A stretch of 64,000 nt of DNA from Exophiala sp. HKRS030 (Eukaryota > Ascomycota > Eurotiomycetes > Chaetothyriales > Herpotrichiellaceae). A program made the position numbers and the translations under genes. Shown here in pieces: positions 45,197 to 55,608 of the stretch. How positions within the stretch are numbered: position 1 is the first letter of the stretch; each line of letters opens with the position of its first letter. The notes under the pieces are model-generated. The model did no database searches. It was not told where the DNA came from and saw nothing but the letters and a program-made list of their open reading frames with translations. The stretch covers positions 4,774,001 through 4,838,000 of the forward strand of contig JAHWDD010000001.1 of assembly GCA_023897205.1 (NCBI GenBank), given 5' to 3'.

Positions 45197-46951
45197 CTAA
45201 ATGAGATGATTATCTTTGAGAAGCTTTCCGACCTCGTTGTCCATTTTTCGCACAATCCAGTTCCTCACAAATTCCGGCAGTGGTGCATCCAACTCTTTAC
45301 CGTCACGTAACCGATTCACCGCAGCAAGCAGTGTTCGAGTATCATATGTTGAATTGAACACTTCAGGTACCCCACGCTCGACCTTGAGCAACTGATAAAC
45401 GGCCTCCATGGCCGTGCGGACCGAATACTCGGTGGTGAAGATGACATCGCGAGTGGTCTCGGCAAACTGACCTATGAAGGCGAAATTCTCGCTGCCGACT
45501 GGCACGACGTCCGGTCGGTCGCCCGCGTGCCGTGGCATGAAGAAGGACGTGACATACGGCATCATTACCGGCACGCAGGTGGCGCCTGTGGCAGCAAGAG
45601 TGGGTATATCATTTGTCGGCACGCCGAGATGGTACAGCCACTCCTGCGTAATTTCTTCTCCGGTGCAGGCTTGCATGGGCTTCTTGATGTAATCTCCTGG
45701 CACATCAACGAAGAGCGAATAGACCCAGACCACGATCTGATCGCGGGGCTGCTTCTTGAAATGTGGCTGTCGATTGACCGTCCAGCTTAGTAACCAGCTC
45801 GAGTCCTTGACGGTGACGATGCCACCAGTGGTCACTTTGCCACTAAATGGGTCCCGCTTGCAGATATTTTGAATGTATTTGGGTATTCGCTGGTCCAAGG
45901 TGGTGACGGTGGCGGACTGCCATTTCGACTCGGGAATATGAGAGCCAAAAACGTCCGGTCTGCCAAAAGAGGGATTCTTCGCGGCAATGCGCCGCCACAA
46001 GTCCCATGCCGGTGCTGGACCTTCGTCCAACTTCGCAGGTGTCTTCTGGTCTCCTTCACCCGAGTTCTCGGTCAAGGATCCGATCGTCATGAACAGCAAG
46101 TCATTCGCCCCGAGGTCGATGCCGCCTGGTTTCCCGTCCTTGACCCAGTGAATATGGGTAGCTTGCTTCTTCCCTCCGACAACTTCAAAATCAACGTCGA
46201 CTACTTCAGTCTTGTACTGGAACTGGACGCCGTGATCGAGCAGCCATTTATGCAACGGGAGGACGAGAGATTCGTACTGGTTGTACTTTGTGAACTTGAG
46301 GGCAGAGAAATCTGGCAGGCCGCCGATATGGTGGATAAAACGGTGTAGGTAGAGCTTGAACTCGAGGGCCGAATGCCAGTCTTGAAACGCAAACATGGTC
46401 CGCCAGTACATCCAGAAATTGCTCTTCAAGAAATCCCTGCCGACTACCTCATTGATCCGCTTGCCTTCCAGGTCCTTTCGTGATGTCAGAAAGACTCGCG
46501 AGATGTCGTGTTGTGCGGTGGAACTGAGCCCGAAGAGTCCATCCGTGTGCGCGTCCTGTCCCTGGTTGACGGTCGCCCTCTGCAGCGTGTAGTTCGGGTC
46601 GTCCTTGTTCAACCAGTAAAACTCGTCGAGGACCGAGGCGTCTTGGACCTCCAGGGAAGGGATAGACCTGAAGAGATCCCAGAGACATTCGAAGTGCTCC
46701 TCCATCTCTCGGCCCCCGCGGATCACGAATCCCTTTTCGGGCACGTCGAGGCCGTCCAGAGCTCCACCCGGTATGGCCAGCTCCTCGAGAATCGTAATGT
46801 TCTTCCCCGGCATCTGGGCATCACGGACGAGGAACGCTGCTCCGGCCAGGGATGCCAGCCCAGACCCGACGAACCATGCTGTCTTTTCGTCAACCCCCGG
46901 GGGCTTACGGGGTCGCGCGAAGGCTTCGTAGTTTCCACTGCTGTAGTACAT
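45197..46951 (-). CDS. Oleate hydratase (MCRA family, FAD-dependent)
   Basis: Intronless, 584 residues from the ATG at 46951; the frame extends six codons further but only to a TTG. Oleate hydratases add water across the cis-9 double bond of oleic acid, giving 10-hydroxystearate. Visible features: an FAD-binding Rossmann motif (AWFVGSGLASLAGAAFLVRD), the EELAIPGGALDG loop, and KGFVIRGGREMEEHFECLWD. Then come WMYWRTMFAFQDWHSALEFK, TKYNQYESLVLPLHKWL and, towards the C-terminus, PVMMPYVTSFFMPR and NFAFIGQFAETTRDVIFTTE. These match the bacterial and fungal myosin-cross-reactive-antigen family along the whole length. A TATA-like ATATATAAAT lies at 47061-47070, about 110 bases before the start. No signal peptide. 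Confidence 0.95.
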   Translation of the reverse strand: MYYSSGNYEAFARPRKPPGVDEKTAWFVGSGLASLAGAAFLVRDAQMPGKNITILEELAIPGGALDGLDVPEKGFVIRGGREMEEHFECLWDLFRSIPSLEVQDASVLDEFYWLNKDDPNYTLQRATVNQGQDAHTDGLFGLSSTAQHDISRVFLTSRKDLEGKRINEVVGRDFLKSNFWMYWRTMFAFQDWHSALEFKLYLHRFIHHIGGLPDFSALKFTKYNQYESLVLPLHKWLLDHGVQFQYKTEVVDVDFEVVGGKKQATHIHWVKDGKPGGIDLGANDLLFMTIGSLTENSGEGDQKTPAKLDEGPAPAWDLWRRIAAKNPSFGRPDVFGSHIPESKWQSATVTTLDQRIPKYIQNICKRDPFSGKVTTGGIVTVKDSSWLLSWTVNRQPHFKKQPRDQIVVWVYSLFVDVPGDYIKKPMQACTGEEITQEWLYHLGVPTNDIPTLAATGATCVPVMMPYVTSFFMPRHAGDRPDVVPVGSENFAFIGQFAETTRDVIFTTEYSVRTAMEAVYQLLKVERGVPEVFNSTYDTRTLLAAVNRLRDGKELDAPLPEFVRNWIVRKMDNEVGKLLKDNHLI

Positions 46952-49032
46952 GACTTTTGCCTGGCTCAAGTCGTTGACGATATTGTTACTCGGTAATGAT
47001 GAAAATGATGATGTGGTGAAATTGTCTCTATATTTACAAATGTCGGACTTTGAATGAATGATATATAAATAACACTCCGTATGAATTGGTTAGTATTTTC
47101 TGGAACATGTGATGGTTCCAAGGCTTATGTGGTGCATGTTTCGACCGAATCGAGCACATGTAACTCGCATCTATTGATGGGTCTCGGACCATGTGGTGTG
47201 ATAATTCTCCCCAAACCTAGGTTCTCTGTACGGTGCATTGCGTACGCCCAGCACAAAATCCCTCGGACCAAGATCTTTCATCAGCTTGATCCACGAATCT
47301 TGTTACTCACAGGAGGCTTTTTGAGATCTCGCCAAACAAAACATGTGCCCGGACTCCATGATTACCGAAAAACAGACTCCGAGAGCAATGAGTAGTCGGC
47401 AACAAATCCATGCGTAATCCATGTACCGTCCTTAACGCCAACCGCTATTCCCAGACTGGCTTAACGACTAGCAGTTTCTTGTTTTCAACAGCGACATCTT
47501 ATTTCTCGTGTTCTTTTGCTTTTATTGTTTTTTGGTATGCGTCCGCTGACGATTGCAAGGAGAATGTCGAATTGATCAATTTCCTTGAGGAACTACTTGA
47601 CTGTGTCTCATAGCAGTCTCGACAAATCACCTCTTTGCGTTGGACCGCAGTCTCCCGGAACCTAAACGTAACATTCCACGCACACGCGGTAAGCTTCTTC
47701 CCGGACGAGACGACAGCAGTTCACCAGTCCAGCCGGATAGACTGAGACGTGGCCACTGCGCTGTACAGCTTACGGACGAGAACAACGACGTCGAGATGTT
47801 CTCCTTCCATGGAAGGCTATCGGCTGCCCACGAACGGTGCACATTGTACACAATCTCAGGGTATCACACTCAAATGTGGCATGCAATACTTCAAGAGCTC
47901 TTACCAAACAAAATGTGACTGCAACGGGAATTATCATGTGACCACAGCCATCGGCAGGATCCGCCTCAGGATCATCGGCCCTCGACAGTGAGGCTCGATT
48001 CTACAATATGTCCAGATCATTTGTCGATGATGGTTTCCTGGAAATGATCCCTGTTTGATCAGATGCCGCTATTATGGTTATAGCACGTCTCAGTTGCCTT
48101 CAAACAACAACACCTCTAGTTCCAACCCGTGGCGGGCAACCAACCCAACGCGCCTCCTTGGGCATGCCGCACGCGTACCATTCACTGATGCCTCGTGAAA
48201 GCCCCGCTTTAGGGGCTCTTATTGGCTCTTTGCAAATATTCAAGGGTTATATTTGTGAAAAGTACAATTCCTCTCAACAATTCCTCAATCTACCTGTGGC
48301 TTGGTTGGTTCACCATTTCAAGACCAGCCTGGTATTCGCCGGAGAAGAGGCACTTTATCTTGGGTATTCACCTACCCTGACGCCAGTGGTGCCTCGAATC
48401 ACTGGTCAGTTCCTAGCATACATGGCCTCTACGTGTGAGTGTCCTAGTTGGGAGATAACGTGACGACATCGCGGAAAAAATCCCCCGCCTGGGATTTCCC
48501 TCGGCCTGGCCGGTAATCACCCAGCGTGTGGTTGCCCTCCTTGCTAGAGTTTTGCTGCTTGGGAAAAGTGATCCTTTTTTTTGCTCTCGTTGCGGTTCGA
48601 ACACCTCAGTTGTCTACAGCACAAACACGGTCTCGGTCACGCGTTGGCGAGTCCGCGAGGTCTTCTGGCTTGACATGCTCCAGTCTCATCCTCCATCAGT
48701 TCATTTTGTTGGCCGTGATGCGCTGAATACTTGACAGGGGCTTGGGTACTCCGAGTATAGGTCGGCCTAGCAATGTCAGCCACACTCATTACAGGTAGAA
48801 TACTATGAATCACCTGGCATCTCATGTAGCCATTATCAGGTCAGAATGGACGACCTGGAGGGACCGGTAGATACGTAGAAAGGGACGGGGATGCTTTGGT
48901 GTGCTTGTGCGCGCACACATCATGGACAGACCTCTCTGCCTTTGGCTGCCTGAGCTACGACCTCTGTGGTTTATGTAGTTCTCATCTTACCACACTATAT
49001 AACAGATCCCCTGTCTCTCTGTTCCTCCCTCT
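46952..49032. other. 2.1 kb intergenic region upstream of oleate hydratase
   Basis: It contains the oleate hydratase promoter. The rest shows no supported gene. A short cysteine-containing frame ending at 47991 (reading GAHCTQSQGITLKCGM) lacks a signal peptide and any consistent upstream exon, and I do not call it. Confidence 0.5.
47061..47070 (-). promoter_or_regulatory. TATA-like element of the oleate hydratase gene
   Basis: An AT-rich ATTTATATAT on the minus strand, about 110 bases upstream of the start codon at 46951. Confidence 0.4.
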
Positions 49033-49398
49033 TTAGTTCTCACATTTCTCACAAAGAGCCTTGCTGCCAAACATGCAACGCTCTCCGAACTCATTGTCAC
49101 AGAAAATGTGCTTGCGTCCGTAGGGGGGCAGCTCACCCTTCAACAAGCAACTTTGAGCCGGATTCAGGGTTTCGACGTTGGCGGCTCCTACTTTGGTCCA
49201 GCCAGGAGCACAATCTCCGTTACAGAACGGCGCAGTGCCTTGCCACTCTCGATGGCAGACCGCTAGTTAGAAAAAGTCAGGTCGCACTCTATACCTAGGT
49301 CTAATGGAAGTGTTCTCTATAGACGTACGGACAGCAGCAGAGACCATTGCAGTGGAGAGAACCATCATGGAGATGATGGTAACTGAGTTAAGCTGCAT
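49033..49398 (-). CDS. Small secreted protein with eight cysteines
   Basis: Two exons, 49398-49329 and 49262-49033, with a 66-bp intron (GTACGT donor, TAG acceptor after CTAAC), give 99 residues. The phase across the junction restores a codon for Pro. A signal peptide is clear: MQLNSVTIISMMVLSTAMVS, then AAVP. The mature part begins VCHREWQGTAPFCNGDCAPG and has eight cysteines in all (VC, FC, DC, SC, FC, RC, LC, KC), a pattern expected of a disulfide-stabilised extracellular protein. A spaced W-x-GTAPFC-x-G-x-C motif recalls conserved small secreted proteins of other moulds, with no known function. Candidate roles include an effector, antimicrobial or cell-wall protein; the sequence alone does not decide. 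Confidence 0.8.
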
Positions 49399-50223
49399 CT
49401 GAATACTGTACATGAAGTATGTGAGCAGGGTAAAATATAGACTTGATTCTTTGCTGACTTACAATGTTGGTTGATGAGTCGTGTGATGTTCTAAATAGGT
49501 TCGTCCTGCTGTATCTATACAGATAGACTTATACCGTTTACTGCTGTAGTCGCGTCTATTTTTTCAGCGCAGGTTTAACCTACCTATATACTTATATACT
49601 TACTGCAAGGCTCGTGTTCGCCCGATTGAAAGGAAGAGTTTAGGCAAATCACTAGTTGATGAGCTTTGGCCAGGTCCCTCGCCAATGCCCAAATCTTTTG
49701 CTCAAAGGCTTCCTCGTTGTTAAGCAAATGGAGCATAGGCCCTTCCGCTTTTAGATCTAGGCCTCAGGGTAGGCTCGACAATGGAAATCAGCCCCAACCA
49801 GCTGAGCACTAGGACAAAAGCCTCTGGAGAGCGTATTGCGAAGACTTGCTAGTAGACCTGAGGTTATCAACAATTACTTCTTTAGGTATGGTAAGCCCAA
49901 ATCTGGGGTGTTCCAGACCATGAAGGCCCCTTCAAAACGACTTGCACCTTGTAGCTGTTCATGAGGTTGAGGACGGTGAGTCGCGACCAGGTCGTCGTCT
50001 GATAGCGGCACCGTCTCCGTGGATGTTGCCGAGAGCTTTGCTTGTGCTGCCAAGCCAATTCTCAACCTCAACTTCCTATTCGTTTGATCTGGACAACTAG
50101 TAACAACGGCTATCCCTGATGTATCATCAACGCGAATTCTGGTTCTGTAATCATAGATAGAATATTTCCGACTGATAGATTTTTCTATGAGTTGAGTCTG
50201 GCAAGTCAGGCTCGGTAAACAAG
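49399..50223. other. Intergenic space
   Basis: 825 bases without a supported gene, holding the promoters of the small secreted protein and the DUF2458 protein (divergent). Confidence 0.5.
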
Positions 50224-51018
50224 ATGGAGCGCAATCCCGAACTGCAACGTGTTCTAGCAGCGCTTAACAGTTACTCTTCGACACCATCAAATACTCCTCC
50301 ACCTAGCGACACCACTCTCGAGCAGCAACCGCCTCAGGTCCATCCGCCATCGACTAGCACTTTTATTCCAGGCCTGGGATTCCTGCCTTCAAATCTAAGC
50401 CAAGACAAGCCTATCACCCCACCTCCTGTTCAGCGACAACAGACTGCATTTCCGCAACAGAGATTGACGAGGGAACAGCCCGCGGAGCTCCCCAGCAAGT
50501 CTGCAACTCCTACAGTACCAGACCCATCTACCATAACAACGTGGCCCGCAGCACTGAAGCACGTAACCCGTCATCTCGTACCAAACGAACAGGCAGCCAA
50601 TCGCATCAGACATCTGATATCGGAACAGCACAAGCATGAGCGGCAATGGTGGGCTGGACGTGAAGCAATCGTGGCGAGGCAGCAAGGTAGAGCCGGGACC
50701 TCACAGCAGGTTGCTGCTTTGTTGAAATCTCTGGGCGGAAAAGAGGTCCCTATGGCTTCATCGGATCCGAGAGCTGACCAGGCTGAGCTGGAAGCCTACG
50801 ACAAGAAAGTGTACGCAGGACTACTGGCGATGGCGGCGGATTTTGACCGACAGTTGAGATCCATCGGGGTACCATTCTACGCCATAAAACACGACCTGGT
50901 AGTTCTGGAAGAAGGACCAGAAAAAGCTGGAGCCACAAAAGGGAGAATCGACAGGGGAGAACTACGAGAGTTACAGCAGAAAATGTTGCAGACTTTGGAG
51001 GACCTCTTTGCTGACTGA
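50224..51018 (+). CDS. DUF2458 family protein
   Basis: Intronless, 264 residues. The first ~110 residues are Pro/Ser/Gln-rich and disordered. The conserved part (~115-262) reads TWPAALKHVTRHLVPNEQAA, then IRHLISEQHKHERQWWAGRE, AELEAYDKKVYAGLLAMAAD, RQLRSIGVPFYAIKHDLV and a C-terminal helix ELRELQQKMLQTLEDL. This matches the DUF2458 pattern of fungal proteins, all predicted helical and of unknown function. No membrane segment or signal peptide. Confidence 0.82.
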   Translation: MERNPELQRVLAALNSYSSTPSNTPPPSDTTLEQQPPQVHPPSTSTFIPGLGFLPSNLSQDKPITPPPVQRQQTAFPQQRLTREQPAELPSKSATPTVPDPSTITTWPAALKHVTRHLVPNEQAANRIRHLISEQHKHERQWWAGREAIVARQQGRAGTSQQVAALLKSLGGKEVPMASSDPRADQAELEAYDKKVYAGLLAMAADFDRQLRSIGVPFYAIKHDLVVLEEGPEKAGATKGRIDRGELRELQQKMLQTLEDLFAD

Positions 51019-51730
51019 TCGGCGATGAAGCGAAAGCTCATGTTGAGTTTATGAATGATGAAATCTCAACACAAGCGTGCACATGAGGATTGGATGACTA
51101 TCACGACCTATGCCTCGAGCTCGAGGTAAATGCCAGCCTAAGGTCCAACGCCATGGTTTTGTCGCGTCGTGTCATGAGAACCCGACTTTAGAGTCCATGA
51201 TCCTTCCGCTATTATTGCATGGAAGAACTGGAAAGAGTCAGTATATCATGTTATTCTTTGGGTAACAGCCGACAATAAACAGCTGTCAGCTCTGGCATGG
51301 CCTACTTTGGCCGGTATCGAGCCATCTGAGATTGGCTGCTTGCATATCGTTACGACATAATTAATATTATGACGTGTTATGAAAGCAATCACTAACTCGC
51401 TGAATGTTCTTGGGTTGCTGGCGAGATCTCTTTGCAATTCGTGCTGATGGGAAACAATTGCGACTACTGCACTGCACTCGAATGGCAGTGACAACCAACG
51501 CTATTCAGAAGACACGATATTTCATAGGTGCAGGCAGTGACACGCCCTCTGCCTTCACTTTCAACAACAACAACACCACCACCACCAACGCCAGAAGTTT
51601 CCTTCTCGTTGATACCTAAACCTCACCGTGCCGTCAACAACCTCAAAAATTACAAGTTTGCAAATCCTGTGTCTAGAACCCCCATCACCCTCTTTTGGTC
51701 GTCTCCCGTCTTCACCAGATCCTGCCCACA
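51019..51730. other. Intergenic space
   Basis: 712 bases with no supported gene. An AAC/ACC trinucleotide-rich stretch lies at ~51567-51592. Confidence 0.5.
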
Positions 51731-53059
51731 ATGGACGTCTTGCAAGAAGCCAGTCAAGCTGATCTAGTCTACCTTTCCAAACATGCCGAAGTATTAGCAG
51801 CAGGTCTCAACAAACAACAGTCTGAATGCGGCCACCAGAGCACTTCCGTCGAAATCTCTCAAGTCGCCGCAGAGCTAAGACTTCTCTCGGAGGAGTTGAA
51901 CAATCTCTGGAAGGCAATCGATGTCAAACAAGAGCAGTACACGAATGTGTTCAGGGAAGACCTCTGGGAAATGCACAATAATCTCGAGGGCATATTCGAA
52001 GATGTCGAGGATTGTTGTAGAGAGATGCAGAAAGCCGATCAAATCGAGGCCACTGCTCTCGGCTGGCTTCATCGTCGGCCATATGTCAAGAAACTACGAA
52101 AACATCTTGAGGCCAATAAAACTACTCTAATAGTCATGAGGACGGTGCTGCACCATGGCACAGAGTATGGATTGCAAAGGTAAACTTGGTTCCTCTACTC
52201 TGATCACATCGACTGACCTGCTCCAAGCTCTCCAGAACGCCTTGCTGAATCATCTCCTCATATCCTTCAAGAAGACTTGGCAATATTGCAGTCGGTATTC
52301 GCAAGTAAACAAGCCATCGAGGAGCTGGAAAGTGCTACGAAAATGTCGAAACAAAACACGCCGTTGCTTTCCTCCTTAAAGACTCCTACCTTTCAACCTG
52401 GAGCCCACGGTCGAAACCTTTCCTCTGCCACTGGTGTTGATACTCCTGCGGTCGAAGACTTTCTGCCTCCTGGAACAACCGGAAATAAGGATGCAGACCC
52501 CCTGACAAAGAGGTTTTCAAAACGTGGTGTCCGTCTTGCTGTGCATAGTTCAATTATGGACCTCAATGCTCACGAGATCCCCGACTCGCTCAAGAAGAGG
52601 TGGATTCACAAAGCTAGATTCCGACAAAAAGGCAGGTTGTTCGCCGCAGGTAGCCTATCGAGTGCTCAACTCAGCAAGATATCGGAGGTTACCTCAGTTA
52701 CGAGTGGTGAACATCGTAGGGGTCCATCGCATTCCACCGATGGTGCAAGAGATGAGAACGACAACGACAAACGTTCGGAATTGTCAAGCACCGATGAACT
52801 CCCGACTGCCCATGTGTCCAAGGCAAAAAAACGAGGCTTGACCTTGTTGGCTACTCCGGTTGGCCAAACCTTGGGCAAACTCATTACGAAATTGAGCTCC
52901 ACGAGTCTTCGAGAAAATCGTGACGCCAATTCCGCCCCGAAAAAGACCAAGGACTCCGACAAGTCAGGTTGGACTTACAAATTGACTAAACCATTCGAGA
53001 AGTCCGAGTTGACTACCCCCGACTACAATCAAGATATCGAAAACATGGTCCTACGTTGA
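51731..53059 (+). CDS. Hypothetical protein with an N-terminal helical domain
   Basis: Exons 51731-52179 and 52228-53059 (48-bp intron, exact phase) give 426 residues. I do not recognise a named family. Residues 1-150 are helical and moderately hydrophobic (ASQADLVYLSKHAEVLAAGL, then VAAELRLLSEELNNLWKAID and FEDVEDCCREMQKADQIEAT). They are followed by HRRPYVKKLRKHLEANKTTL, which resembles the fungal N-terminal adaptor region found before STAND-type or ankyrin proteins. Residues ~170-426 are Ser/Lys-rich and disordered, with basic patches, and contain no ATPase or repeat domain. It could be a scaffold or signalling adaptor; this is a guess from composition. Confidence 0.75.
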
Positions 53060-54333
53060 AGGCGGTGGTGGGAATGAACTGAATGGTCAGAAGAAGCATT
53101 TTATGTGGCACACGATTGGAGTGATAATGATGCCGGTTAAGCGATTGGAGCACGATGCCTTTTTGCTCCTTGGCCTGACTCAATGCTGGCATTGTGTCTG
53201 TGGTGTCTGATCATTGAGAGTTGAGCTAGATTTCATTAGTTGCATACTTAAGACGTCAGTCAGTTAATCATGAAATTGATAGTAATAGAAGATATTCTGC
53301 AGGCATGAATTGAACGAGGACAACATCTTTGCGGTGAGTTTATTATTACATCAATGACTGAGTCCAGCAACATTTTTGGTGCCGTTATAGACTCATGGTA
53401 TGTTGAAAGATACGAGGCTGAGATTTCGCCAAGAATATAGGGGCCAAGGTGATCCAGTTGCTACCGTAGATAACAGAACCCGTACAATTACCCAGCTTTT
53501 CACGGTTTTTTGTTTTGTTCTTGTCATTGGTCTTGTGGACGTGTATGAATTTGGACAATCGTGTCTCGTTGGAAAGGATCTCGTATTCAGGCTCTGATAT
53601 GTGCTCATGTTGTCCACTCGACGTGATGTGGTTGTGTACACGGTTCACATACCCAAAGGGGGGGGCCTCTGTTCACAACACCATCCCAGCCTTGCCTTGT
53701 TCTCATCACCATCAACTCTTGCCAACGCTCATCCTACGTATCACTTTAAGAGTCTCAGTAAGTCCATGAGTTTACTTTTTTTTGTCTCGCCACCTTCTTT
53801 TCTTGTGTTACCGCAGGTGAAAATTTTCGATTCTGCCGGACGTGGAGTTGGACCGGAAAAGTGAATCATGTCACCCCGTGGTGATGTTGCTAACTCGCCG
53901 AGAGGTTTTATGTTGTCGTCGTCGTTGAGTCGTCGTGGAGACGTTGAATAGGATGGGTTTTGTTCTGCTTCTGGCGTGGTCAAGTGAAGAGACGTGATGT
54001 TTATGTTGTATTATTTAAACACAACCCGATCATCGCTAGGACAGAACACCACAGATCCAAGCCTTGAGACCATGATTCCGAGAGTGATAGATCAACCTGA
54101 GTTTGTCGGATTCAAACGATATCAAAACACCCACCAAACGACAATCTTTGATACCAAAACACCTACCAAACGACATTCGAACCTTTGTGGCTTCTTGACG
54201 ACAGAAAGCAGCCGCTCAGGAACTGAACCTTTGACGAACCTTTTTTTTTCTTTTCCTCCAGAGAGATAATCTACCACGGCCGACCGGAATAAACAAGTGT
54301 ATTGTTTCATTCACTCGAGAAAAGAGATCCAAC
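53060..54333. other. Intergenic space with a tandem duplication
   Basis: 1.3 kb with no supported gene. It holds an imperfect 32-bp tandem repeat near its right end. Confidence 0.5.
54118..54181. repeat. Imperfect 32-bp tandem repeat, two copies
   Basis: Copies at 54118-54149 and 54150-54181 share GAT-A-TCAAAACACC followed by ACCAAACGACA, with a few substitutions. It lies in the likely 5' leader of the 151-residue protein. Confidence 0.85.
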
Positions 54334-54789
54334 ATGTCTCGGGATCAAGAAGAATGGGACGATATTTCATACCGCGAGAAGATCGAGGCCAAAGTGGCCA
54401 CTCAACCGGCCACCCCGCTGTCGGGGGAGTACGTCAACGTCACTCGGTTTCATGATCGAGAAATCCGAACTTTCGATTTGGCCCCGGCGATACCCACGAG
54501 GGAAGACATCGAGTGGGAAAGACTGCAGAGACAAGATGCCGAGAAGAAGAGAATGGAAGAAGAGGCGATCCGAAATGGAAAAAGGAAAAAGGACGAAAGA
54601 AGACGAGAAAGCTTGAAGTTGTGGGAGGATAGAATATCAAGAGCGAAAAAGAGCCAGTGGTCAACGTCGTCTTGGGCAAATACCAAAAACCCAACAGACT
54701 TTTGGGATTCGGAATATGACGATGAACCTCTGCCTTTTGTCGTGGACAGAGAAGACACCGAGAACAAGAACAGGGCAAAGTATTCTTGA
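54334..54789 (+). CDS. Hypothetical charged protein
   Basis: Intronless, 151 residues. The start MSRDQEEWDDISYREKIEAK is followed by FDLAPAIPTREDIEWERLQR and a strongly charged helix rich in Arg, Lys and Glu (EKKRMEEEAIRNGKRKKDER), which could form a coiled coil. The C-terminus is acidic (FWDSEYDDEPLPFVVDRED). No membrane segment, signal peptide or domain is recognised. The even codon use and a start codon in good context support it, but it may be specific to this lineage. Confidence 0.6.
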   Translation: MSRDQEEWDDISYREKIEAKVATQPATPLSGEYVNVTRFHDREIRTFDLAPAIPTREDIEWERLQRQDAEKKRMEEEAIRNGKRKKDERRRESLKLWEDRISRAKKSQWSTSSWANTKNPTDFWDSEYDDEPLPFVVDREDTENKNRAKYS

Positions 54790-55245
54790 GGCTCGAGAGA
54801 GGAGTTTTGGCCACGATGACCCTGTTTTGTGTGTCAGTCAAAATCTATTGGAGGTGGAAGGGATTGGATGGACGGGAGACCAATCTACAAAATGTTTTGA
54901 GTAACAAATAAATAAATAACAAATACGAAGAGTGTGTTGTTGAAATTATTGGTGATATGAATATTAGGAATGGTGGAATACATGATACTCGTCTTTATTT
55001 TCATTCTCATCTTCCTGGTTATCATCTTCATCATCTTCATCTTCATCTTCATCCTTGTATTTTACCATTTGTGTTCGTAAACGGAAACTCCATCGCCATG
55101 CAAGATACCAAAGAAAAGAGAAATCACCTCGATGGGATAGTTCGAACCCCGTACCGAACGCTATGCATATTACCCAAAAGACAAAGTACCAACAAAGGAA
55201 AAGGGAATCGAAGTCGATTGCATGGTGCGCCAGGGATTCAAAGGT
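54790..55245. other. Convergent 3' space with CATCTT repeats
   Basis: 456 bases between stop codons. A CATCTT/CATCAT microsatellite lies at 55021-55053. No gene seen. Confidence 0.5.
55021..55053. repeat. (CATCTT)n microsatellite
   Basis: About five imperfect hexamers, non-coding. Confidence 0.85.
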
Positions 55246-55608
55246 CTACCACATCCCATATTGATGACCTGGGAATGGACCACAGATACCACCTGCGATG
55301 GTCTGTGGGGGGCCGACGTCACCGTAACCACCGGCGGCCGGGGCGACGAAGACGGCACCGTCGACGCCGAAAAAGACGCAAGGTCCACCTGCGGAAGTTT
55401 GGATGTGTGAGATGGAGAGTGCGTTGTTGGTGGGAGTAAAGACCGAATTGGCAGGAATCTCCAACGTGTATTGAGCGTCGGCGGCGCCGATGAAAGTCAC
55501 CGAGACCCCGGACTGACGGGTGTCGATGGGACTGGCTGAAGCGAAGGAGGAGAGACTGCCCAGGAGAGGAAGGAGGGCGACGAAGTAGCTGGACTTGAAG
55601 GAAAGCAT
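55246..55608 (-). CDS. Small secreted protein
   Basis: Intronless, 120 residues. A signal peptide (MLSFKSSYFVALLPLLGSLS, then SFASAS) is followed by PIDTRQSG, where the dibasic-like TR could mark a short propeptide. The mature part is Gly- and Pro-rich with only two cysteines (GGPCVFFG and GGICGPFP), suggesting one disulfide. It also has VTFIGAADAQYTLEIPANSV, compatible with a small beta-sandwich. A TATA-like TATATAAAAC lies at 55751-55760 on the minus strand, ~145 bases upstream. Similar short secreted proteins are widespread in moulds with no assigned role. Confidence 0.75.
   Translation of the reverse strand: MLSFKSSYFVALLPLLGSLSSFASASPIDTRQSGVSVTFIGAADAQYTLEIPANSVFTPTNNALSISHIQTSAGGPCVFFGVDGAVFVAPAAGGYGDVGPPQTIAGGICGPFPGHQYGMW

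Noticed and set aside
47410..47991. Possible small cysteine-rich secreted gene
   Set aside because: One frame has a hydrophobic stretch and another has five cysteines, but no splice pair joined them in phase with a start codon.
48580..48625. GGTTCGAAC string resembling a tRNA T-loop
   Set aside because: No cloverleaf can be drawn from the surrounding bases.
54957..55439. 160-codon plus-strand frame rich in His and Arg
   Set aside because: It overlaps a CATCTT repeat and lies opposite the small secreted protein, which has a signal peptide and better composition.
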